The position numbers and the translations under genes are program-made. This document shows, piece by piece, positions 13,259 through 24,300 of a DNA stretch of 64,000 bases. The notes below the pieces were generated by a model that did no database searches, had not been told where the DNA came from, and saw only the letters and a program-made list of their open reading frames with translations. The first letter of the stretch is position 1, and each line of letters opens with the position of its first letter. Source of the stretch: Galaxea fascicularis (taxonomy: Eukaryota; Cnidaria; Anthozoa; Scleractinia; Euphylliidae); assembly GCA_948470475.1 (NCBI GenBank), contig OX419336.1, positions 15,356,979 to 15,420,978 of the forward strand. Reading direction: 5' to 3'.

Positions 13259-13406
13259 GATACCGGTGCGATGCTCTACCAACTGAGCTATGAAGCCACA
13301 CATTGGGAGCGAGGTCAATTTATTGAGTTCATTTTTCCCGCACAGTGAAGTGATGTGAAGTATATATGAAATAATTCATATTTGTACTGCGGTTGTAGAT
13401 GCAAGT

Positions 13407-13437
<31 letters not shown>

Positions 13438-13472
13438 TTAAGCAACTGGAAAGAAGAAGCCTGAAAAAATCA

Positions 13473-13506
<34 letters not shown>

Positions 13507-13654
13507 GATACCGGTGCGATGCTCTACCAACTGAGCTATGAAGCCACACATTGGGAGCGAGGTCAATTTATTGAGTTCATTTTTCCCGCACAGTGAAGTG
13601 ATGTGAAGTATATATGAAATAATTCATATTTGTACTGCGGTTGTAGATGCAAGT

Positions 13655-13685
<31 letters not shown>

Positions 13686-13720
13686 TTAAGCAACTGGAAA
13701 GAAGAAGCCTGAAAAAATCA

Positions 13721-13754
<34 letters not shown>

Positions 13755-13902
13755 GATACCGGTGCGATGCTCTACCAACTGAGCTATGAAGCCACACATT
13801 GGGAGCGAGGTCAATTTATTGAGTTCATTTTTCCCGCACAGTGAAGTGATGTGAAGTATATATGAAATAATTCATATTTGTACTGCGGTTGTAGATGCAA
13901 GT

Positions 13903-13933
<31 letters not shown>

Positions 13934-13968
13934 TTAAGCAACTGGAAAGAAGAAGCCTGAAAAAATCA

Positions 13969-14002
<34 letters not shown>

Positions 14003-14150
14003 GATACCGGTGCGATGCTCTACCAACTGAGCTATGAAGCCACACATTGGGAGCGAGGTCAATTTATTGAGTTCATTTTTCCCGCACAGTGAAGTGATGT
14101 GAAGTATATATGAAATAATTCATATTTGTACTGCGGTTGTAGATGCAAGT

Positions 14151-14181
<31 letters not shown>

Positions 14182-14216
14182 TTAAGCAACTGGAAAGAAG
14201 AAGCCTGAAAAAATCA

Positions 14217-14250
<34 letters not shown>

Positions 14251-14398
14251 GATACCGGTGCGATGCTCTACCAACTGAGCTATGAAGCCACACATTGGGA
14301 GCGAGGTCAATTTATTGAGTTCATTTTTCCCGCACAGTGAAGTGATGTGAAGTATATATGAAATAATTCATATTTGTACTGCGGTTGTAGATGCAAGT

Positions 14399-14429
<31 letters not shown>

Positions 14430-14464
14430 TTAAGCAACTGGAAAGAAGAAGCCTGAAAAAATCA

Positions 14465-14498
<34 letters not shown>

Positions 14499-14646
14499 GA
14501 TACCGGTGCGATGCTCTACCAACTGAGCTATGAAGCCACACATTGGGAGCGAGGTCAATTTATTGAGTTCATTTTTCCCGCACAGTGAAGTGATGTGAAG
14601 TATATATGAAATAATTCATATTTGTACTGCGGTTGTAGATGCAAGT

Positions 14647-14677
<31 letters not shown>

Positions 14678-14712
14678 TTAAGCAACTGGAAAGAAGAAGC
14701 CTGAAAAAATCA

Positions 14713-14746
<34 letters not shown>

Positions 14747-14894
14747 GATACCGGTGCGATGCTCTACCAACTGAGCTATGAAGCCACACATTGGGAGCGA
14801 GGTCAATTTATTGAGTTCATTTTTCCCGCACAGTGAAGTGATGTGAAGTATATATGAAATAATTCATATTTGTACTGCGGTTGTAGATGCAAGT

Positions 14895-14925
<31 letters not shown>

Positions 14926-14960
14926 TTAAGCAACTGGAAAGAAGAAGCCTGAAAAAATCA

Positions 14961-14994
<34 letters not shown>

Positions 14995-15092
14995 GATACC
15001 GGTGCGATGCTCTACCAACTGAGCTATGAAGCCACACATTGGGAGCGATGTGTGGCTTCATAGCTCAGTTGGTAGAGCATCGCACCGGTATC

Positions 15093-15126
<34 letters not shown>

Positions 15127-15161
15127 TGATTTTTTCAGGCTTCTTCTTTCCAGTTGCTTAA

Positions 15162-15192
<31 letters not shown>

Positions 15193-15340
15193 ACTTGCAT
15201 CTACAACCGCAGTACAAATATGAATTATTTCATATATACTTCACATCACTTCACTGTGCGGGAAAAATGAACTCAATAAATTGACCTCGCTCCCAATGTG
15301 TGGCTTCATAGCTCAGTTGGTAGAGCATCGCACCGGTATC

Positions 15341-15374
<34 letters not shown>

Positions 15375-15409
15375 TGATTTTTTCAGGCTTCTTCTTTCCA
15401 GTTGCTTAA

Positions 15410-15440
<31 letters not shown>

Positions 15441-15588
15441 ACTTGCATCTACAACCGCAGTACAAATATGAATTATTTCATATATACTTCACATCACTTC
15501 ACTGTGCGGGAAAAATGAACTCAATAAATTGACCTCGCTCCCAATGTGTGGCTTCATAGCTCAGTTGGTAGAGCATCGCACCGGTATC

Positions 15589-15622
<34 letters not shown>

Positions 15623-15657
15623 TGATTTTTTCAGGCTTCTTCTTTCCAGTTGCTTAA

Positions 15658-15688
<31 letters not shown>

Positions 15689-15836
15689 ACTTGCATCTAC
15701 AACCGCAGTACAAATATGAATTATTTCATATATACTTCACATCACTTCACTGTGCGGGAAAAATGAACTCAATAAATTGACCTCGCTCCCAATGTGTGGC
15801 TTCATAGCTCAGTTGGTAGAGCATCGCACCGGTATC

Positions 15837-15870
<34 letters not shown>

Positions 15871-16086
15871 TGATTTTTTCAGGCTTCTTCTTTCCAGTTG
15901 CTTAAATTGGAAAAAATTTACTGCGATGATCACTCTTCACTTGCATCTACAACCGCAGTACAAATATGAATTATTTCATATATACTTCACATCACTTCAC
16001 TGTGCGGGAAAAATGAACTCAATAAATTGACCTCGCTCCCAATGTGTGGCTTCATAGCTCAGTTGGTAGAGCATCGCACCGGTATC

Positions 16087-16120
<34 letters not shown>

Positions 16121-16155
16121 TGATTTTTTCAGGCTTCTTCTTTCCAGTTGCTTAA

Positions 16156-16186
<31 letters not shown>

Positions 16187-16334
16187 ACTTGCATCTACAA
16201 CCGCAGTACAAATATGAATTATTTCATATATACTTCACATCACTTCACTGTGCGGGAAAAATGAACTCAATAAATTGACCTCGCTCCCAATGTGTGGCTT
16301 CATAGCTCAGTTGGTAGAGCATCGCACCGGTATC

Positions 16335-16368
<34 letters not shown>

Positions 16369-16402
16369 TGATTTTTCAGGCTTCTTCTTTCCAGTTGCTT
16401 AA

Positions 16403-16433
<31 letters not shown>

Positions 16434-16581
16434 ACTTGCATCTACAACCGCAGTACAAATATGAATTATTTCATATATACTTCACATCACTTCACTGTGC
16501 GGGAAAAATGAACTCAATAAATTGACCTCGCTCCCAATGTGTGGCTTCATAGCTCAGTTGGTAGAGCATCGCACCGGTATC

Positions 16582-16615
<34 letters not shown>

Positions 16616-16650
16616 TGATTTTTTCAGGCTTCTTCTTTCCAGTTGCTTAA

Positions 16651-16681
<31 letters not shown>

Positions 16682-16829
16682 ACTTGCATCTACAACCGCA
16701 GTACAAATATGAATTATTTCATATATACTTCACATCACTTCACTGTGCGGGAAAAATGAACTCAATAAATTGACCTCGCTCCCAATGTGTGGCTTCATAG
16801 CTCAGTTGGTAGAGCATCGCACCGGTATC

Positions 16830-16863
<34 letters not shown>

Positions 16864-16898
16864 TGATTTTTTCAGGCTTCTTCTTTCCAGTTGCTTAA

Positions 16899-16929
<31 letters not shown>

Positions 16930-17077
16930 ACTTGCATCTACAACCGCAGTACAAATATGAATTATTTCATATATACTTCACATCACTTCACTGTGCGGGA
17001 AAAATGAACTCAATAAATTGACCTCGCTCCCAATGTGTGGCTTCATAGCTCAGTTGGTAGAGCATCGCACCGGTATC

Positions 17078-17111
<34 letters not shown>

Positions 17112-17146
17112 TGATTTTTTCAGGCTTCTTCTTTCCAGTTGCTTAA

Positions 17147-17177
<31 letters not shown>

Positions 17178-17325
17178 ACTTGCATCTACAACCGCAGTAC
17201 AAATATGAATTATTTCATATATACTTCACATCACTTCACTGTGCGGGAAAAATGAACTCAATAAATTGACCTCGCTCCCAATGTGTGGCTTCATAGCTCA
17301 GTTGGTAGAGCATCGCACCGGTATC

Positions 17326-17359
<34 letters not shown>

Positions 17360-17393
17360 TGATTTTTCAGGCTTCTTCTTTCCAGTTGCTTAA

Positions 17394-17424
<31 letters not shown>

Positions 17425-17572
17425 ACTTGCATCTACAACCGCAGTACAAATATGAATTATTTCATATATACTTCACATCACTTCACTGTGCGGGAAAAAT
17501 GAACTCAATAAATTGACCTCGCTCCCAATGTGTGGCTTCATAGCTCAGTTGGTAGAGCATCGCACCGGTATC

Positions 17573-17606
<34 letters not shown>

Positions 17607-17641
17607 TGATTTTTTCAGGCTTCTTCTTTCCAGTTGCTTAA

Positions 17642-17672
<31 letters not shown>

Positions 17673-17820
17673 ACTTGCATCTACAACCGCAGTACAAATA
17701 TGAATTATTTCATATATACTTCACATCACTTCACTGTGCGGGAAAAATGAACTCAATAAATTGACCTCGCTCCCAATGTGTGGCTTCATAGCTCAGTTGG
17801 TAGAGCATCGCACCGGTATC

Positions 17821-17854
<34 letters not shown>

Positions 17855-17889
17855 TGATTTTTTCAGGCTTCTTCTTTCCAGTTGCTTAA

Positions 17890-17920
<31 letters not shown>

Positions 17921-18068
17921 ACTTGCATCTACAACCGCAGTACAAATATGAATTATTTCATATATACTTCACATCACTTCACTGTGCGGGAAAAATGAAC
18001 TCAATAAATTGACCTCGCTCCCAATGTGTGGCTTCATAGCTCAGTTGGTAGAGCATCGCACCGGTATC

Positions 18069-18102
<34 letters not shown>

Positions 18103-18137
18103 TGATTTTTTCAGGCTTCTTCTTTCCAGTTGCTTAA

Positions 18138-18168
<31 letters not shown>

Positions 18169-18316
18169 ACTTGCATCTACAACCGCAGTACAAATATGAA
18201 TTATTTCATATATACTTCACATCACTTCACTGTGCGGGAAAAATGAACTCAATAAATTGACCTCGCTCCCAATGTGTGGCTTCATAGCTCAGTTGGTAGA
18301 GCATCGCACCGGTATC

Positions 18317-18350
<34 letters not shown>

Positions 18351-18385
18351 TGATTTTTTCAGGCTTCTTCTTTCCAGTTGCTTAA

Positions 18386-18416
<31 letters not shown>

Positions 18417-21347
18417 ACTTGCATCTACAACCGCAGTACAAATATGAATTATTTCATATATACTTCACAATTTTGTCTTTGATCAGGACAAAAATGGTCA
18501 ATTTACTTTTGTACTTTTTCCAATTACTTAAATTCCATAACATTTTCTAGGAGACCATGCTGACATAAATCTCTCTAACTTGTTTAACTTGCAAGGTTTT
18601 CCTCACAGCTGCAGGTGTTATTTGGATGACTCATTACTTCTACCAGTGAGTTTTACTTAAAAAGATGAATAGTTGTGTAATATGTACATGTAGTCCTGCA
18701 ATTACTGAATGATTTTATTACATACATGTAGATGTACTGTAATTATTTGAAAAGGATAGCATTTATGTAAATATCTTAAAAACATTATAACAGCAACTTT
18801 AATATCAAATTTAATTTTTCTGGCAATTTAATCTCAGCTACTTTCTTTCAACTTTATTTACTATTTAGGAAAGAAAAAATACAAAATGGTCACTTCCCAC
18901 AAATAGCATTGGCTAGTCGAGGCGGGAAGCTTAACATTTATGTCACTCAATTGTCAGCAAAATTTTCATGGTGCAAGTTGCCCCAAGTGTTAACCTACAT
19001 GTATGAAAATGACTGAAGCTCAAGCACTTTGACATCAGTATTCTAAATAACATGAAAAGCCTAGGAGAGCTCTTTAACTTCAGTATATCAGAGCTATTTA
19101 GAAGTTATGGTTTCTTTTGAGTTTTATTATCTTGTACTGATCTATTCACTGCAAATTATGAAGGCATAATTTAAATAAAATAAAAGGTTTGTGTACGTCA
19201 AGATCTAGGATTGCAACTAAGCAAGATGTAATTATTTACAGTAACTGCTGGATAGTATGCACAATACAAATTTAAATTAGATGTTATATTGATATAATTT
19301 TTATTTTATTGATATAAATTATTTAGTATGGACTTATCATTGAAGAAGTTCTATTTCATAACTGAAATTTTGAAGAAATTTTTAAATAAAATTATCCTTT
19401 TTATAAGACAATTGTTGAGCTGATGTTATTTTTTTTCCACAATAGTGGAGCTCTGCGCGCCCCAAAGGTGCGTGCATGCAGAGCACCATTGGTAAGAAAA
19501 TATGGTAACCCATTGATCCAAAAAATTTCGGTTATGAGGTCACCGTACATACAACCATCCATTCATCCACCCCTCTATAGTGTATATAAGGCAAAGTGAA
19601 ATGTGACACTCCAGTTAACCCTTTCGTGTGCAAGCTCGCATATATACACGCTTCCATAATTGTGTCTTTGGACAGATCATTTGCCCATACACACAGTTCT
19701 CAACCTGCGCTTTTGTGGCGGGAAATTGCATGGCCAACTGCTGACTAACTGCGTTGTAGAAAAATAAAGGGTATTTTTGAAGACAGTTAAACAAAAAGTC
19801 AATTTTGTCTATTTGCTGGCAGTGTCAGTGACAAACAGCAGGAGAAAGATCAACAAGAAAGAGCACAAGTTAACAGGCTGAATTGCAAGAACAAGAAAGG
19901 GCTCGAGTAAACAGGCTGAATCATACTGACAAGCAATGGGAGAGAGAACAACAAAAAGCTCAAGAAAAGAGAAAAAATTATAGTGAGGAACAGAAAAAAA
20001 GAGGGTGAAAAAGGGCTCGAGAAAACAGGCAAAGAAGTAATTCAAGTAATGAGGGGCTACGAGAAAGAGAAGGACTAAGTAGTGAGTAAGTCAAACTTTA
20101 GCTTAAATAAATGTGACAGTAACACAGTATGCTTATAAGTTTAAATATTACCGTAAGTCTCAAGTCTCAAGCTGTCAAAACATCACCAAGTGTTGTGGGG
20201 TTTCAGCTTTTCCTCATGTTTCCCTGCGGGTCTTAGAGAGACTGAAAGATTGTGTGGTTTGGCAAGGTTTTAATCATGCAGGCCCTGTCTTCGTACATTG
20301 CTGTGTGTTAAACTGGACGGTTTTGCCACTAAAAATCCTTAATTGAGGAAGCTTCCTTGGTAGACATGAGAGGTAATACTTTTGTGTGAAATGACCGCTT
20401 CTGCTTAAGCTCCGCAGTCGGGTCATGGAGTGATTGTTGATTGACTGAACTGTCCACAGGTTAGTACTCCTGTTTTGTCTTTTATATGGACGTTTATACT
20501 GAGAAAATTGATTAGCGATTTGTGATCTTGGTTACTACAAGTTATATATATGTTTGTTACTTGCCCTATTTTTCCAATTTTTACAAGAAATGTCGAGGAG
20601 ACATTTGCATTGTTCTTTGTTTTCTTACATTTTGTTGTTTTCACAAAAAATTGGTTTGGACTCAAAAATGCCTCCGTGTTTTTCCCAAATGTTCCCTATT
20701 CAATATTTCATTTTGGATCCTAAAACTCTTCGTTTTTTCCAGCTGTCACTCCTTTTTGGGCACAAAATTGGTTGAAGAAAAGCCAAGTAAAAACCTTGGC
20801 TAAAAACTTTTGTTTTTCTTTGAAGATCTCTGAAGATCTTTAGAAGATCCTTAAAAGATTTTCACCAGGGATACACTGTACACTGGACAAACATCTGTTG
20901 ATAACAAGTTTCAATACTTTACACAGATAATGTTTACTCACTTGCTAAAGATTGGGAAATCCCATTGCAACAAGACAGCATAACAACTGGGGGTGTAAAG
21001 TTCAATGGATGCTGTTTACTAACTTCTTGTAATTCCTGATTTGTAAACAGCAACAAAAGGAATACCAATACATGTATGAATTTCTTCATGAAACTGTTTG
21101 TATAACCTGCACTCCAGATTACTTATGGATGCAGTGACCAGGTTCGAAACCCGCTCAGGCCACTAGCTGGTGTTGTTCAGGCCAAGTGCCTGGTTCAACT
21201 CCTCAGTCAACCAACCAGGTTGCTGCCAGCCAGTTGGGATTCTTATCATGTTATGTTTACTTGAATTATCTTGTTTCTTAGGATTGAAGTGGAGTGCCCG
21301 TAAACTTCCTGTTTAACTAAGTGCACTTTCACTATAAACATAGCACT

Positions 21348-21382
<35 letters not shown>

Positions 21383-24300
21383 GCTAATAATCTCATATCA
21401 AATCTGGTTTTCAATGGCTCCGGGCAACAAGCAGTTGTCTAGGGAAACCAAGAAACATTCTTCATCATTACTTTCCTCTCCTGCCTACATCTCCAGCACT
21501 TTCCTGAGGATCCTTGCCAACCCCAACAATACAGATCTCTGAATCAGTTCAATGGATGTGTCCACACCTATGGTCCTCAGATTTCCTTTTAACCTCATGC
21601 AGTGGTATTGTTCCCAATGCCCCCACCACTATGGGTATTACCTTTGTCCTTACTCCCCACATCTTTCAAATTTCTCTTGCAAGATCTTGATATTTTTCTA
21701 CTTTCTCATCTTCTTTTGCTCTCGCCCTTCCATCTTCTGGGATTGCCATGTCTATAATTTGGCAATTCTTCTCTCTTTTGTCAATGATCAATAAATCCTA
21801 GCCTCAATTTCATGGTCTGTTTGCACACTTAAGTCCCACAGAATCTTGTAATCCTCATTTTCAAGTACACTGTCCAGAACATGGTCATACCACCTCTCAT
21901 TTCGCTCAAACTCATATTTTCCTGACAAGTCCTAATGAACTGCCCTCTAGAGCTACATTGTAATGTCTCCTTTAGTATTCTTTCTGTGCCAGTTTTGGGC
22001 AACCACTTACAATATGACTGATGGTCTCGTTGTTTTGTTTGCACATTCTGCATTTGGTATCAGCCTGTGACCTGTCGACTGTTGCTTTTACATAGTTTGT
22101 TCTTATTGCTTGATCTTGCGCTGCAATAATAAGAGACTCCGTTTCTCTTTTAAGCTTTCCTACTTTCAACCAAGTCCATGTTTCATTGCTTCTTTGATCT
22201 TAGTTCTGTCTCACAAATTGTCCATATAATGGCATCTCTTTCCATCCTTGGATATTTTCGGTTCTCCTAGCTCCTATCTTTAAAACTGGCAGCCGTTTCT
22301 TGGTTTTCAACTCCTTTCCTCCTGACTGCTTTCAAAATCTTCTCCTCACTGGACTGAACATAAGTCTCCAGCAATATTCCTGCCTGATTGAGACAGTCTT
22401 TTACCAAGATGAGGCCTCTTCCCTCCTCCTTCTTTGGAACATAGAGTCGCTTTACATTCATTACGTTCATTGTCAATAATTTTTCTTGTTCTACGGTCTA
22501 AATCCTCAAGTTCTCGTCTCTTACAATCAATAAATTATTATACCTCCCTGCATATCTGACAAGTGATACTGCCCAGGTGTTTATGGCACTTATCAGGTTT
22601 CCACCATTTAGCTTTGATTGCACAATGTTTCTGACCTGACGTAAGTATTCCTTCCCAATTTTTTTCTTCATCATGTCCTGCAGCGTGCCGTCCACCTCAA
22701 GCACTCCTAAATATTTGTTTATTCCGCTTTCTTTCATAGCTCTTATTGTAGTCTCATCAGCTAATGTAATCCCTTCTGAATGTGCCATCCTACCATGCTT
22801 ATCATCAGTACCAGGACAGCACATTTTTTGACGTCAACTTTACGAATTACTTTACGAATATATGCCTGCTCAGATGCCTATAACTGTGATGGAGTTTATT
22901 GCTAGGTTGCTCCCAACCATTTTGTTAGGTTTTCCTAGTGGTTTAGTGGTAGCCATTTGTGTGCCTTTCCAGATTCCAGGAAATATTTATCCATCAAGAA
23001 ACCAAGAAGACTTCTGAAATTAACGTAAGGCAAGACAGGACAACCAGAGCCACTACTACAATAAGCACAGAAAGGAACTTCCTGAGCTGTGCAAGGACCA
23101 AACTGTCTATGCACAGAGATCCTGTGACAAAGACATAGAATCCACCAAAGGTCATAGAGGGGGTAGACAAAGCATGGGGTATACCACCCTAGCATATGGC
23201 CTACAGGTGATCAAATTGTTGAAACTCAGCTCAGTAGAACTCTAAACCTTTCAAAATCTTCCTTCAATCTGTCATACCTAGAGTGATTCTCCTCTGTTCT
23301 CTGGATAATGTTGAGAACTGATCAAACTGAGCATAGATGGCCTCTTCAAACCTTGTGTTCTTTTCTGTTCATGTAGACAAAACATGTAGTAGGCCATGGC
23401 CTACACCATGTTTGGCTGTTGTGAAGCAATGGACTAACAACCTACCAAGTGGGTGTAGCAAGCAATATTGCCACTTTCATGTTGTCCTGGTGCAGACATG
23501 GGGTGGAATGTTGCTAATGTGAGCCTAAGTTCATTTGTTAGGACCTACACATACTTTCCTTCTAAGTAATCATTGAAATTTGACCGCTGACCGGTTAGCG
23601 CAGTTGGTAGGGCATGGGACTGCTGTGCGGGAGGTCGGGGGTTCAAACCTCGACTGGACCAACACTCAGGGTCTTTAAATAAATGAGGAGAAAGTGCTCT
23701 CTTTACAATAACATCTGCAAATGGTTAGACTTTCTAGTCTTCTTGGATAAGGACGATAAACTGGAGGTTTTTTCAAATTTAGTTGTATTTTACAACGATT
23801 ACATAAAATTAACTGCAGGAAAACATTATAGAGGAACCCAAAAAGCCATTTGCAAAGGTACCTTGGTTCGCAGGACTATGTCCTTGTCATCAAAGTCTCC
23901 TTGACCTAGAGGCAAATAGATAGCAATATAAATAATAATAATTAATATTCTACAAGCAAAAGGGTGACAGTAAATGAGAGTTATTTTACCTAAAACATTC
24001 AATCTCACCAACTTGTACAACCTCAGTAGTAATGTCAGAGCAAACGAATACCACTTTATCCACAAACCATCTTTTCGTTATTTTAAGCTCCCCAACCAAC
24101 GAAGCTGAGCATGTCCAGGCGTCGTTTAACATTAACAATCTTATCTTTATCTCACACAAAATTTTCCTTTCAAGTTTACTCTATAAAAAAGTTACTGCTA
24201 TAACTATTAAAGTAAGCTATACATATTGTAAATATACGAAATAAAAGTTCCCTGCTGATCACAACCTCTGTACATTGAGAACAATCACAATAATATGAGT

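Larger units (their letters stand above)
10158..18481. repeat. Palindromic tandem array of 34 tRNA-bearing 248-bp units
   Basis: The repeat period is 248 bp: a 72-bp tRNA-like gene plus a 176-bp spacer. Left arm: 20 units with the tRNA on the minus strand. Right arm: 14 units on the plus strand. Both arms would be transcribed outward from the centre. Exceptions to the period are +5 (unit at 11242, an 11-base A run), +2 (after 15798) and -1 (after 16296 and after 17287). By eye the tRNA copies look identical. The 15-bp sequence acaattttgtctttg occurs at both outer edges (10158-10172 and 18467-18481) in the same orientation. It lies within intron 4 of the C7orf25-like gene. Confidence 0.97.

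Noticed and set aside
10158..18481. CRISPR-like regular spacing
   Set aside because: The spacers are identical to each other, the repeat is a tRNA with Pol III boxes, the genome is eukaryotic and there are no cas genes.
19809..20060. Charged Gln/Lys/Glu/Arg-rich frames as a Helitron-type protein start
   Set aside because: Low-complexity sequence with stops and no helicase or Rep motif nearby.
8735..20885. Target-site duplication outside the CCCTGGTGAAAATC pair
   Set aside because: Flanks gaacatct and atacactg do not match over any useful length.
21120..21210. tRNA-like B box (ggttcgaaacccgct)
   Set aside because: No box A at the right distance and no cloverleaf could be drawn.
24001..24130. 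Minus-strand open stretch reading VDKVVFVCSDITTEVV with a good donor, just upstream of exon 3
   Set aside because: Its phase-2 end does not join exon 3 in the only open frame, and it does not fit the C7orf25 family order. Exon 2 joins exon 3 perfectly without it.
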